Of a DNA stretch of 64,000 bases, positions 1 to 8,473 are shown piece after piece. The stretch's first letter is position 1. The number at the start of each line of letters is the position of its first letter. Source of the DNA: an uncultured Enterobacteriaceae bacterium (GTDB lineage: Bacteria; Pseudomonadota; Gammaproteobacteria; Enterobacterales; Enterobacteriaceae). Under the pieces are notes generated by a model. It was not told the DNA's origin. It worked only from the letters and a program-made list of their open reading frames with translations, and did not search any database. The DNA lies in assembly GCA_936920625.1 (NCBI GenBank), contig CAKZHC010000010.1, positions 124,001 to 188,000 of the forward strand. The letters are read 5' to 3'. The position numbers and the translations under genes were made by a program.

Positions 1-1591
1 GTAATGATCATAAAAACATTGTAGCATGTGAAGTAATATAATTTTATCAATATGATCATCCAGTGTGACAGAGATATTGTAATCAAATGAATCATCTAAT
101 TTCTTTTTGTCTAATTGACATATCTCAGCAACACTACCATTTAATATTGAATGCCTGATAGCTTGTTCATTATTTCGTAAAGCTTCAAATATGAAATGAG
201 AAGATGATCACTTTCTAATATCCATGAATTTTATATCACCAAAGGCTCTAAAGGCTTTTTCTCTCATATAGAGACGATCACACTGATGGTTAAAATTATC
301 CTTATAATTCTGGCTTAGCAGGCTTATAAATACATTAGGAGAAAGAAGTGGGCTAATTATATTTCCTTGCCCCTGCATAAACAGAGGAACTGTTTCGGTC
401 ATATAAATAATATCACTAAGATGATCATAGCTAGCAGTTCCCGGAGTGAGCTCATGCAGCCATGGATGTTCGTATTCACTACGTGATGTCTGTTTGAGTT
501 TTTTGAATCTTTGCAATTTGCGGTACTGATTAATATTTTGTCGAAATAATTCAAAAAAAGGCAGAGATTTTAGTTTACTTAAATCAAATATTTTGCGATA
601 AGCAGTGTATGGCTTTTTTTTATAAAAATACTCTGCTCCTACATGATGTGAAGGATTCTGCAGAAAGACAGAATCACCTCCATGTCCATTAACAAAAAAA
701 TGATTATCATCAATGAGGCGGTTATGATAGTTTTCATTGTTGATAATTTCTTCGCACACAAATCCCACATCTAAAGGTGATGAAATATTATTAATAGGTA
801 TATATGCTTTATTTCTAAGCATTTTTTTCTCAGAAATGTATAAGTTATACCATATTTTTCACAAATAGTAGAAACTAATGATTTTTCATTATCTATTTCA
901 AATTTGTATGGATCTATATGGTAGACATCAAATTCTATATCTGTTTTATATAAAAGATAGAAAATTAATCTTGAATCAAATCCTCCAGACAGATATAGGC
1001 TTACCCTTTTTTTATTTAGCATATATTTTAAAGTGATTTCTATTTGTTCAAGAATATCTAAGGTATCGTCGTTGATGGTTTTTAAGAGTTCTTCTTTTAT
1101 TCCTGAATTCAGTAAAAAAGTTTTCATTCCTGTCTGAATTTTTTTTACTTTTTTGAACGGGGAAAGAAAACTAGTAGAGATTTCTCTATCCAGAAACAAT
1201 TTGCAGTAGGTTTCATCGGCAGAAATTGATGAAAGAAAAGGTCTGATCAGTTTTATATTATCAGATATCCATCGCTATGTATATGATAATAAATATCAAT
1301 ATTTCTATATATGCTTTTAATTACTGATATATTATTCTCCTTGATTAGGATCAAAGCATATCCCCCTCCGGCAGTTTTCAGTATTTCCTCTCCAGAATGT
1401 AATATCTTATTCAGATCAATTCTTCCATAGCGATTAAATGGAAAACCAAATAAAATATAAATACAGTCATCTATGATTTTGAATGTAATTTTCTTATCCA
1501 AACAGATCCGGTATGAAGAATTCTCAATATATTCATTATGTGTATTATAATCATTCTTAGGAATATGAAGGCGTTTGGGGATTATAAGCAT
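1..1591 (-). pseudogene. mcjC: Lasso peptide cyclase (McjC-like asparagine-synthetase homologue), broken and running off the left edge
   Basis: In intact clusters this ATP-dependent cyclase joins the core peptide N-terminus to an acidic side chain to close the macrolactam ring. The start ATG (1591-1589) overlaps the mcjB stop as TAATG behind a GGAG. Three open segments join into one protein: an N-terminal glutaminase-like part (1591 to about 1256), a PP-loop segment with SGGFDSR (about 1260-830), and a segment with the asparagine-synthase signature GHGGDSVF (822-208). The breaks are a one-base frameshift near 1255-1265, a frameshift in a seven-T run at 822-828, and an in-frame TGA at 210-208. 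The same frame stays open past that TGA to the window edge. The DNA is very AT-rich, unlike the core genes. Family assignment is confident because of the neighbouring B and A genes; the gene is almost certainly non-functional. Confidence 0.85.
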
Positions 1592-2232
1592 TATAACTCC
1601 ATTATTACGCTTAGTTTTCCACATAATTTTACATCATCATTAATTATATTACCATTGCACTCTACCCATGCATGGCTGAAGAAAGGTCGTGTTCTTACTC
1701 CGAGTATTAAATTTTCTACGACGCCCATTCTGTTTAGAAGTGTTATTAAAGCAAAAGAATAAATCAGGCAATTATTCTTTTTTGAAAAGAGATAATAAGC
1801 ATTATTTAATGTGCTTATGGTTCTATTAATTATTTCAGAATCATATTCTATGATGTATTTTACTTTCAATCTATTAAGGTAGTTATAAATACCCTGTAAT
1901 CCTCCTCTGGAGATAATCCTGTTACAAATCCATAAAGTATATATAGCCAGCAACCTGTTGATATTGAAATGTGACTGAATCATTGTCTTAGGTTTTAGCC
2001 ATCTCTCTTCAAAGTAACCTTCATGGTTTGTAGATTTACTGAGAATATTTATTTTTTCGGGTCAGCATAACTCAGGAATTATATTGATTAATTCCCCAAT
2101 GCTTTCATTAATTTTTTCAAGATCCTGATTATAATTACCATTTTCTAAAATAAAATATTCATCATTATTTATGTCTAAAATAACAATATCATTTCCAAAT
2201 CCACATATTCTATGCTTTTTAAGTGCTTCCAT
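1591..2232 (-). pseudogene. mcjB: Lasso peptide leader peptidase/recognition protein (McjB-like), interrupted by an in-frame TGA
   Basis: McjB-type proteins bind the precursor leader with a PqqD-like N-terminal domain and cleave it with a C-terminal transglutaminase-like cysteine protease. The frame is 213 codons if the stop is read through, close to the roughly 208 residues of McjB. The N-terminal part (MEALKKHRICGFGNDIVIL) resembles the PqqD-like domain. The C-terminal part shows the protease signature: NCLIYSFALITLLNRMG, then FFSHAWVE and NIINDD, giving a Cys-His-Asp set. A TGA at 2064-2062 separates the halves. The frame is otherwise open on both sides, so one nonsense change (for instance TGG to TGA) would explain it. 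It sits 53 bases after the precursor gene and overlaps mcjC by one base. The C-terminal half could in principle still be translated from ATG 1983. Confidence 0.85.
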
Positions 2233-2285
2233 TATAATATTCCCTGAATTAAGGGCAGCAGAACTACCCTTGAACTATTCCTATG

Positions 2286-2433
2286 TTAACTATATCTTTC
2301 TGTACGCGGCGTAGTTGAAAAATACTCAGTGATCCTACCGCCTCCGTCACGAGTTATCTGGCTTACAGGAGTCTCAACTTTGATCAATTTTAGTGTGGCT
2401 TTTTTAGAAACAATTAGAAGAATTCAATTTCAT
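2286..2433 (-). pseudogene. mcjA: Lasso peptide precursor (microcin J25 type), frameshifted in the leader and with a changed first core residue
   Basis: An ATG at 2433-2431 follows GGAG at 7-nt spacing and opens MKLNSSNCF before a TAA at 2406-2404. Shifting one base in the adjoining A-rich run opens KKATLKLIKVETPVSQITR followed by DGGGRITEYFSTTPRTERYS and a stop at 2288-2286. The end of the leader keeps Thr at position -2 (ITR), as in MccJ25 (LTK). The core aligns with MccJ25-class peptides (GGxGxxxEYF): Gly2, Gly4, Glu8 (the ring acceptor), Tyr9 and Phe10 are present. Position 1, normally Gly, is Asp (GAC, one transition from GGC). It lies directly upstream of mcjB in the canonical A-B-C order. 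The identification rests on motif, context and length, not on a database search. Confidence 0.8.
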
Positions 2434-2910
2434 AACACTCTCCAAAATATCAAACAAAATGTGATCTATCGTATCTTTATGCTAAAATTAGCAGGGTGTA
2501 GATAGCAGGCAATGGCTGTCACTTAAATATATGCAAAAAATTGTAAAATTGCCTGCATGGATGCATTTAGAGCCAAGGAAATTGTAGTGCCGTTCACCCT
2601 ATTTTTGCAGAAGCAGGAGTTGACCCGAGGAATAAAATGATATTAAAACATCTTCCAGTCGGTTGTTTCATAATATTACCCGAATAAAATTTTTTTTAAT
2701 CTCAAATGATTGAATCATAATTTTCTGCACATGCGCAATTGCATAAAACAGGTTTTATTTGTCTGCAAAAAATTTTTCAAAAGCAGAACAAACTACAGTA
2801 ACGTTGCCTCGCTGTAAAAAGTCATACAGATTATTTTTTCTCTTACCCTTCGCTTTCCCTGTGCTGTTTCCCGGTCAATGGAGAGTGCTCATGAACTCCA
2901 TTTTGTAAAC
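2434..2910. other. Non-coding stretch upstream of the lasso precursor
   Basis: About 480 AT-rich bases without a convincing gene. It should hold the promoter of the lasso cluster reading leftward. The only visible structure is the short inverted repeat TGCTAA-AA-TTAGCA near 2480-2493. No transporter or immunity gene is seen on this side; an mcjD homologue would lie off the left edge. Confidence 0.4.
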
Positions 2911-3118
2911 AGAGCATCAGCTTGTGAACTTCAGGAAATACTGGCTGAACGGGCAGTGAATGTTTATCACATTACAATCTTCGGTGGGTTTAGCACCTGT
3001 ACCAGAAATGGAAAAGCGGCTACGTGGGTACTGGCGTAACCCTTCTGATCTTAACCCGTGGCATATTAACAAAATGTATGTGAAAGGGCGGGCTTATCTG
3101 CCTCGGGCAGGGTGGTAG
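2911..3118 (+). mobile_element. IS6/IS26-family transposase remnant
   Basis: Two adjacent frames translate to pieces that follow the IS26-type transposase in order: ELQEILAERAVNVYHITIF (from about 2926), then after a one-base shift APVPEMEKRLRGYWRNPSDLN and PWHINKMYVKGRAYLPRA, ending in TAG at 3116-3118. In IS26 the matching segment reads ELQEMLAERGVNVDHSTIYRWVQ, then YAPEMEKRLRWYWRNPSDLC, then PWHMDETYVK. The first DDE aspartate region (HMDETY) is changed to HINKMY. No terminal inverted repeats were found. It is a fossil fragment, not an active element. Confidence 0.75.
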
Positions 3119-3690
3119 ACCGGCGGCATATTGTTATTGATGGCATAGATGGCATTGATTCTGGCAATTATTTCCGGGGTATACAGCAGCAGAAAGCATG
3201 AAGTGAATTGGCCGGCATCCTGAAGTGAATGCTTTTGGCAATATCTGAGCCTCGGCCGCCGTGAACCTCTCATGAGAAGAAACGTTAAGCAAAAAAAGAC
3301 TCATCGCCAGTTGCCCGGCTGCTATGAAAATAAACAGGGGGGCATCCACCAGATATAGCAGCAGTACAGGCTGTGCCGGTGCCAGAGAGTTTTCCCATCA
3401 AAGATCCCGCTGCCAGCCGTACTGCTGGCATCAGATCTTCTTATCCAGTTTGCTAAACGCTGAAGGTGTACCCGTATCTGTCAGCGATTGACCCCGGCTG
3501 GATCAGTATTGCATCCACGGACGCACTGACACCAGACTCACGATTAACTCGCTCCCTGCTATCATTTTTGAGTTATGTGTACCTTTTTCTGACCTTCAGA
3601 ATATCTTCTTAAAATACGCCAAAAAATAAACTATAACTATTCTTCAAAGAGTCAGCGAACGGGCTGTTCAATTAATGTGTAATGTGAATT
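3119..3690. other. Degenerate region after the IS remnant
   Basis: No convincing intact gene. A short stretch (about 3121-3145) reads RRHIVIDGID on the plus strand, faintly like the RIVIDG motif further along IS6 transposases, so the fossil may extend here. The 71-codon minus-strand frame at 3134-3349 has no recognisable family. Confidence 0.35.
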
Positions 3691-3942
3691 TTGTCTTCGG
3701 ACACTGGCGTCCCCGTCACTGTATGTGGTGGTTTTTTATGGCAGGCTGGGCAAGATCTGAAATGTGCACGCAGGCCGGGTTATCTGGAGCAACGTTCAGC
3801 CCAGGATTCCGTTTGCAATAAGGTCGTCATTCCTGATGAAGGTATTTGTGCTGGCTGCATAAAACACGGTACGAATAATAAAATGTTAAGCAGCCAACAG
3901 TATAAGGAGAGCTATTTTGTCGTGGTAAAGTATAAATTATAA
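3691..3942 (+). CDS. Small cysteine-containing hypothetical protein
   Basis: An 83-codon open frame with six cysteines (VCGG, KCAR, VCNK, ICAGC) and a charged C-terminus. The paired cysteines could bind a metal, but no family is recognised. There is no good Shine-Dalgarno before the ATG, and the surroundings are debris. It may be a chance frame or a fragment of a longer lost gene. Confidence 0.25.
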   Translation: MSSDTGVPVTVCGGFLWQAGQDLKCARRPGYLEQRSAQDSVCNKVVIPDEGICAGCIKHGTNNKMLSSQQYKESYFVVVKYKL

Positions 3943-3988
3943 TACGGATTCTTCTGGCTCTGTAAGACGGTATAGCCAGCGTGAAGTA

Positions 3989-4492
3989 TCACTCGATGTT
4001 GGCTTCAATGAACCAAAGAAACTTATCCAGATCGCGCGATGCTGCTGTGAAGATGTCAGCAGTATCCTCATCCTTAACTTCTGTGATTGCCTTACGGGTA
4101 TAGTTCGCTACAATTGCATAGCGTTCGGCCAGGGCTTTAAGATGATCCTGAACACTGTGAATATTGAGCGGATAACTCCTGAGAGGCGTTTTTTGGCTGA
4201 CGATTTGTGTGGTTCCTAGTGCGACCCCGCCTAACTGAACTGCACGCTCTGCGATGGTGTCTTGGTGGTCATTAATGGTAGTGCGAAAGGTGTCCAGCAT
4301 TTCATGGACAGCGATAAAATTCGCGCCGCGCATATTCCAGTGTGCCTGTTTAGTAGTCAGGGAGAGATCTATGTAAGCAACAACCAGACGATTAAGTATT
4401 TCAATAGTAGCGCGTTTTTCATCGTCTGCTACATCGTTACGGGTATAAATCAGCTCTGCTGATGAATTTTTTACCAGTTTAGCAGTACCCAT
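3989..4492 (-). CDS. dps: Dps, DNA-binding ferritin-like protein of starved cells
   Basis: Dps forms a dodecamer that binds DNA and oxidises and stores iron using hydrogen peroxide, protecting DNA in stationary phase. At 167 residues it has exactly the E. coli length. The ferroxidase region is intact (QAHWNMRGANFIAVHEMLD near residues 50-68, then DTIAERAVQLGG), as is the C-terminus LDKFLWFIEANIE. The N-terminal lysine-bearing tail that contacts DNA is partly kept (MGTAKLVKNSS). AGGAGATCATA precedes the ATG. The dps-rhtA-ompX-mntR order is as in E. coli. The protein looks fully functional. Confidence 0.97.
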   Translation of the reverse strand: MGTAKLVKNSSAELIYTRNDVADDEKRATIEILNRLVVAYIDLSLTTKQAHWNMRGANFIAVHEMLDTFRTTINDHQDTIAERAVQLGGVALGTTQIVSQKTPLRSYPLNIHSVQDHLKALAERYAIVANYTRKAITEVKDEDTADIFTAASRDLDKFLWFIEANIE

Positions 4493-4532
4493 TATGATCT
4501 CCTCTCGATTTGATTATTCTCAAAACAAAAAG

Positions 4533-4561
4533 ATTATAGCATAATCAATTTTTTTCAAAGC
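4533..4561 (-). promoter_or_regulatory. Likely dps promoter with extended -10
   Basis: On the minus strand TGCTATAAT (TATAAT at 4538-4533) lies about 40 bases before the dps start. It has a TGn extension and a C just before TATAAT, a feature favoured by sigma-S. A weak -35 (CTTTGA) lies 17 bases upstream. This suits the stationary-phase control known for dps, but the start site is inferred. Confidence 0.5.
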
Positions 4562-4987
4562 TAAGAAAAATCTATTGTTAAAATAGTTTTTAGTAGCATT
4601 AATCGTCATGAATGTCTGGAAAATAAATATCGTTTTATTAATTTTTATGAAATGATATATTAATATAATTACCATTCTTATGATAAAAAATTGAGCGCAG
4701 AATTAACTAATATAAACAATGTATTATAATTTGTCATTGATCAAATGATATATAGTATGTTTTTGATCATGTTATATTTTCAAATTCTACCCTTTAATTA
4801 AAAATGAAAGATGGTGATTTCGGTAAGCATTCCATCTTTTATTTAAATACAACAGTCAGAATGGTATTACTGATTCCAGCCTGTCTGACAGGTTATTTTA
4901 TATTGGTTAGAAGAGATAACGGCCGATGCAAGTGATACATTAAACAAATATCGTATCTGTTATTTCGGGGAACGCTGAGTAAGGTAT
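4562..4987. other. AT-rich gap upstream of dps
   Basis: About 425 bases without a gene, rich in A/T tracts such as occur upstream of dps, where IHF and Fis bind in E. coli. No specific site can be assigned. Confidence 0.35.
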
Positions 4988-5047
4988 CCATACTCCGGGC
5001 ACTTGCTTAGTTGCTTAGTTGCTTAGTTGCTTAGTAACGGAGTATGG
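4988..5047. repeat. Inverted repeat enclosing four tandem copies of TTGCTTAG
   Basis: CCATACTCCG (4988-4997) is perfectly complementary to CGGAGTATGG (5038-5047). The 40-base loop carries TTGCTTAG four times in a row (about 5003-5034). It lies 110 bases beyond the rhtA stop, on the side where rhtA transcription would end, so it could form a large terminator-like or processing hairpin. There is no U-run on either strand. The rest of the gap to 5157 holds nothing recognisable. Confidence 0.7.
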
Positions 5048-5157
5048 CTTGTATAGAACGTAGTTACGCTCTCAACGTTGTCGGGCCACAGCGTTTTATT
5101 AGCATTTGCCACAGTTATTCATGACTGATTAACAGATTCGATAGTATTTTTCCTGCT

Positions 5158-6009
5158 CTATGCAGTCAGTGCTGAGCCGATCGATGCCCCTACAATTGCC
5201 AGCAGGCCAAGCCACTGCGATAGACTAAGTGATTCACCCAGTAAAATCATCCCGAACAGAGCAGCTACGCCGGGCTCCAGACTCATCAGCGTACCAAAAA
5301 CCCGTGCAGGCAGACGTGTAAGTGCGATCATTTCGAGGGAGTAGGGTAAGGCGCTGGATAACAAAGCGATAGCAAAACCAGCAGGAATAACGCTCAGATG
5401 CCATAGTGACTCACTGGCAAAAATGAGTGCGGGCGGTACAAAAATGACCATACCAATAAATGACCCGACCGCTACGGTTGCAGGGCCATGCTGTGCCCCT
5501 GCACGCGGTCCGGCCAGAATATAGATTGCCCAGAAGACCCCTGCTGTTAATGCCAGCAGTGCTCCCTTGAGGTCCACACTGTTAACGTCCCGATCTACAG
5601 ACAGTAAAAACCACAACCCTGCGACTGCAAGAATGATCCAGATAAAATCAGTCACACGACGGGTACCGACCAGAGCTAATGTCAGTGGTCCACAGAACTC
5701 CAGAGCTACGGCAATTCCCAGCGGCACAGTCTTGATGGCCATATAAAAGGAGTAGTTCATTGCCCCCAGTGCCAGCCCATAAATAATAAGTGGCAAGCGC
5801 TCCTCACGGCTAAAGCGAAGTCGCCAGGGCTTGAAAATGGCAAACAGAATTATTGTACCCAGACTCAGACGCAGTGCAGTGATACCAGATGAACCGGTAA
5901 TTGGGATCATGGTCTTGCCTAAGGCTGCACCACTTTGGATCGAGACCATAGACAATAATAGTACGGCTACCGGAAACCATCTGGACCCTTTGAACTTTGC
6001 TAATGACAT
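5158..6009 (-). CDS. rhtA: RhtA, inner-membrane threonine/homoserine exporter (EamA/DMT family)
   Basis: RhtA exports threonine, homoserine and other amino acids across the inner membrane. The 283-residue product is near the E. coli length (295) and consists of two EamA repeats giving about ten hydrophobic helices. The segments KTMIPITGSSGITALRLSLG and GALNYSFYMAIKTVPLGIAVALE lie in the first half, and LEPGVAALFGMILLGESLSL is typical of the second repeat. It lies between dps and ompX and is divergent from ompX, as in E. coli. No break is seen. Confidence 0.93.
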   Translation of the reverse strand: MSLAKFKGSRWFPVAVLLLSMVSIQSGAALGKTMIPITGSSGITALRLSLGTIILFAIFKPWRLRFSREERLPLIIYGLALGAMNYSFYMAIKTVPLGIAVALEFCGPLTLALVGTRRVTDFIWIILAVAGLWFLLSVDRDVNSVDLKGALLALTAGVFWAIYILAGPRAGAQHGPATVAVGSFIGMVIFVPPALIFASESLWHLSVIPAGFAIALLSSALPYSLEMIALTRLPARVFGTLMSLEPGVAALFGMILLGESLSLSQWLGLLAIVGASIGSALTA

Positions 6010-6488
6010 CCAGGCTCCTGACTGAATAGTTTGATTTACCCGCCAATCCAGATTTAGTGGGATGCTAGACCTTAAGCGATTGGATATTAGTTGCTATTGG
6101 GGACAGAATAATCAACAACGTAGCAAATCTGACAGACAATTGATGCCACTCAGAGAGTGGTAATGGCGGCAATTTAGTCTAAGATTTAGTGGAATCGTAC
6201 GGGAACAATACCCAAAAATAAAGAAGAAAGCAGTAAAATCTCTCATCATATGTAAAAAAATATCAATTTTTATTAAGAATAATCTCAATAGGAAAGTTTT
6301 TTCTCACAAGGCAACAATGTATATTTTTAAATTTTTATATAGTTAAATCAGATTGTTATAGTAAAATTTTAACCAAGTGTTACATGGATTCTTCATTTTT
6401 ATAATATTTTTACAGCTGAGTTCCAAGCGTAGTTTTGTTATATTTTATAGGTCGCTAGAAGATAAATAGTTTCACATTTGAGGTTGTT
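6010..6488. other. Divergent regulatory gap between rhtA and ompX
   Basis: About 480 AT-rich bases holding the rhtA and ompX promoters. Long 5' regions before ompX are usual. No single promoter could be assigned with confidence. A T/A-rich segment at 6330-6450 precedes the ompX ribosome-binding site GAGGTTGTT. Confidence 0.4.
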
Positions 6489-7007
6489 ATGAAAAAAATT
6501 GCATGTCTTTCAACATTGGTGTGTGTTCTGGCAGTTTCTGCCGGTTCAGCTTTAGCGCGTAGTACTGTTTCTGTAGGTTATGCTCAGGGTGACTTACAGG
6601 GCGCTGTTAACAGGGCAAACGGGTTCAATGTAAAATATCGCTGGGAAGGTGAGAATGACCCGCTAGGATGGCTGGGTGGGTTGACTTATGTTACTAACAA
6701 CAATAGTTCTAACGACATTTATAACAAAGGGCAGTATTTTGGCCTGACTGGTGGTCCGGCTTATCGATTGACTGACTGGGCTAGTATTTACGGTGTCATC
6801 GGGATTGGATACGGCAGATTTACCCACAATGCACCGGGTAATGCTGAGGCGAATAAGGGTACATCCAGTGATGTTGGTTTCTCTTATGGTGCCGGTTTAC
6901 AATTCAACCCTGTTGAAGATATCTCGATTGATGCCGGATACGAAAAGAGTCGTGTCCGCAGTGTGGATATCGGTACCTGGATTATTGGCGTAGGCTACAG
7001 CTTCTAA
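6489..7007 (+). CDS. ompX: OmpX, eight-stranded outer-membrane beta-barrel protein
   Basis: OmpX is a small outer-membrane barrel of the Ail/Lom family linked to adhesion and serum resistance. The 172 residues match the family (171 in E. coli). A signal peptide (MKKIACLSTLVCVLAVSAGSALA) is followed by RSTVSVGYAQGD. The alternating barrel strands end with DIGTWIIGVGYSF, the C-terminal phenylalanine expected for BAM recognition. GAGGTTGTT precedes the ATG. Intact. Confidence 0.97.
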   Translation: MKKIACLSTLVCVLAVSAGSALARSTVSVGYAQGDLQGAVNRANGFNVKYRWEGENDPLGWLGGLTYVTNNNSSNDIYNKGQYFGLTGGPAYRLTDWASIYGVIGIGYGRFTHNAPGNAEANKGTSSDVGFSYGAGLQFNPVEDISIDAGYEKSRVRSVDIGTWIIGVGYSF

Positions 7008-7013
7008 TCCCAA

Positions 7014-7044
7014 TTCCCAACCGGTGCTCGCTACCGGTTGGGAA
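7014..7044 (+). terminator. Strong hairpin after ompX
   Basis: A perfect 12-bp stem, TTCCCAACCGGT / ACCGGTTGGGAA, with a 7-base loop begins seven bases after the ompX stop. No U-run follows, so it may act as a 3' stabiliser or a weak terminator. Confidence 0.6.
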
Positions 7045-7453
7045 CGTCCTGCCACTTCACTTCTTAACTAATAACACAAATCCTTCTCCACAATAATCAA
7101 TCATCATTTCTATTCAGCGTTTTAAAAATCCTCTCCCTGCTATACAGACAGAAACGGTAAAGGGCGGGCTGTAATTGCTATCAATCCATTATATTTGTAC
7201 AATTTTCTGGCAAGAATAAGTAATAAAATATCAATGATGCTAATTATTTAGCATTCACGCGCCGGTTGTCAGATAATTGAAAACCTCTGGCGCCACTCAT
7301 CGAGGTATTATAATAGCTGAAAAATACCTGCTTTACTGTCTGAGACAATATGCTAAAACTCATAAAACGAGTGAGGCTGTGCCGCGCTTTTGGTCTTAAA
7401 AGCAGTCGTTTGCCGTAAACTAGCGTGAATGATTCAAAGGGGTATAACAGAAC
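7045..7453. other. Gap where E. coli has opgE (ybiP)
   Basis: In E. coli the phosphoethanolamine transferase gene opgE lies between ompX and mntS. Here about 400 bases show no recognisable coding remnant. Confidence 0.4.
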
Positions 7454-7489
7454 AAAAAAGGCACCAGGCTAATGATGTCTGTGGTGCCT
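7454..7489 (-). terminator. Rho-independent terminator of the mntS transcript
   Basis: On the minus strand AGGCACCA (7489-7482) pairs with TGGTGCCT (7466-7459), followed by a T6 run (7459-7454). It lies 50 bases past the mntS stop, so a short leftward transcript starting near 7870 would end here. Confidence 0.75.
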
Positions 7490-7539
7490 GAACGGCCAGC
7501 CACCCGTGAGACCGGCTGGAACAGTTTTATCTGTAGTGA

Positions 7540-7728
7540 CTACTCCACTGATGAAGTGGCTCGTTTGCTGGCAGACAGACGGTTAAAAAATCCCGAATAA
7601 AGTTTACTCCGTTGTCTGATCATTGCGTATAATTTCTGGCAGCAGACAGCCACTGTCTTTAACAGTAACAGACGTAAAGTCACCGGCGACCGGCTAAACA
7701 ATGACATTATACAGAGTAGGTGTTTCAC
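7540..7728 (-). CDS. mntS: MntS-like small protein (manganese chaperone/MntP inhibitor) with a C-terminal extension
   Basis: MntS raises free intracellular manganese, at least partly by inhibiting the exporter MntP, and is repressed by Mn-MntR. This 62-residue product begins MKHLLCIMSLFSRSPVTLRLLLLK. E. coli MntS (42 aa) begins MNEFKRCMRVFSHSPFKVRLMLL, so Met8, FSxSP and RLxLL align without a gap. The start is GTG (7728-7726), set by a GAGG seven bases upstream and confirmed by the gap-free N-terminal match. It is divergent from mntR and flanked by an MntR-type operator and a terminator, as in E. coli. The basic tail of about 20 residues beyond the E. coli C-terminus is unusual; it may come from loss of the original stop. 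Confidence 0.75.
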   Translation of the reverse strand: MKHLLCIMSLFSRSPVTLRLLLLKTVAVCCQKLYAMIRQRSKLYSGFFNRLSASKRATSSVE

Positions 7729-7872
7729 AGTTTCACCTCGCGGGGCAGAACATAAGGGCTGATATAAAGTTAAACATATTTACGCCGGCCTTCAGAATGG
7801 TTAAAGTAGTAGCATAAGCGCCCAAGTAATTGCTTTAACTATCACAAAATGCCCATCACGTTATCGTTAGAA

Positions 7873-7890
7873 ATATAGCATAAGCTATAT
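7873..7890. promoter_or_regulatory. MntR operator
   Basis: ATATAGC-ATAA-GCTATAT is a perfect palindrome closely matching the enterobacterial MntR box (AACATAGC...GCTATGTT type). It overlaps a minus-strand extended -10 (TGCTATATT) reading toward mntS, so manganese-bound MntR would repress mntS. Confidence 0.75.
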
Positions 7891-8005
7891 GAATTAGCTA
7901 TTGATAACAATAGTTTGAAGATCACCTCTCTTGGCTTACAATGGCATGCCAGTAGATTGACGTGATCGCAAACGATTCATATGTCAATGTGATAAAGAGA
8001 GTTGA

Positions 8006-8473
8006 ATGAATCATCGTGCAAAAAACACCATCCCAGTATCCAACAAGTCGCTAAAAGATATTGAAGAGCATGTTGAGGGATTTCGTCAGGTGCGTGAGGC
8101 GCATCGTCGCGAACTGATTGATGATTATGTAGAACTTATCTCTGATCTTATCGGTGAATTTGGCGAAGCGCGCCAGGTTGATATGGTTGCCCGCCTCGGT
8201 GTATCGCAACCCACTGTGGCCAAAATGTTGAAACGGCTACAGGCTGCCGGACTGGTAGAACGGATACCTTATCGTGGTGTATTTTTGACCCACCAGGGAG
8301 AAAAGCTGGCTGAAGAGAGTCGGGGGCGCCACCACATCGTAGAAACCTTCCTGTTAGCCCTTGGTATCAGCCCTAACATTGCCCGCCGCGACGCTGAAGG
8401 TATTGAACATCACGTGAGTGATGAGACTCTGGCCATGTTTCAGAAATTCAGCAACAGCCAACTAAAATCCTGA
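8006..8473 (+). CDS. mntR: MntR, manganese-responsive transcriptional repressor (DtxR family)
   Basis: MntR binds manganese and represses uptake (mntH) and mntS. The 155 residues equal the E. coli length. The winged-helix domain (EARQVDMVARLGVSQPTVAKMLKRLQ near residues 53-78) and the metal-site region (RGRHHIVETFLLALG, AEGIEHHVSDETL) are intact. It is divergent from mntS across a shared regulatory gap containing the operator. The downstream gene ybiR of E. coli is absent. Confidence 0.96.
   Translation: MNHRAKNTIPVSNKSLKDIEEHVEGFRQVREAHRRELIDDYVELISDLIGEFGEARQVDMVARLGVSQPTVAKMLKRLQAAGLVERIPYRGVFLTHQGEKLAEESRGRHHIVETFLLALGISPNIARRDAEGIEHHVSDETLAMFQKFSNSQLKS

Noticed and set aside
1..2232. 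Reading UGA as tryptophan to rescue mcjB and mcjC
   Set aside because: Frameshifts are also present and intact core genes end normally at UGA (for example cmoA, prmC-linked prfA), so stop reassignment is not credible.
3134..3349. Minus-strand 71-codon hydrophobic frame
   Set aside because: Lies in IS debris, no homology recognised, and no suitable start signal.
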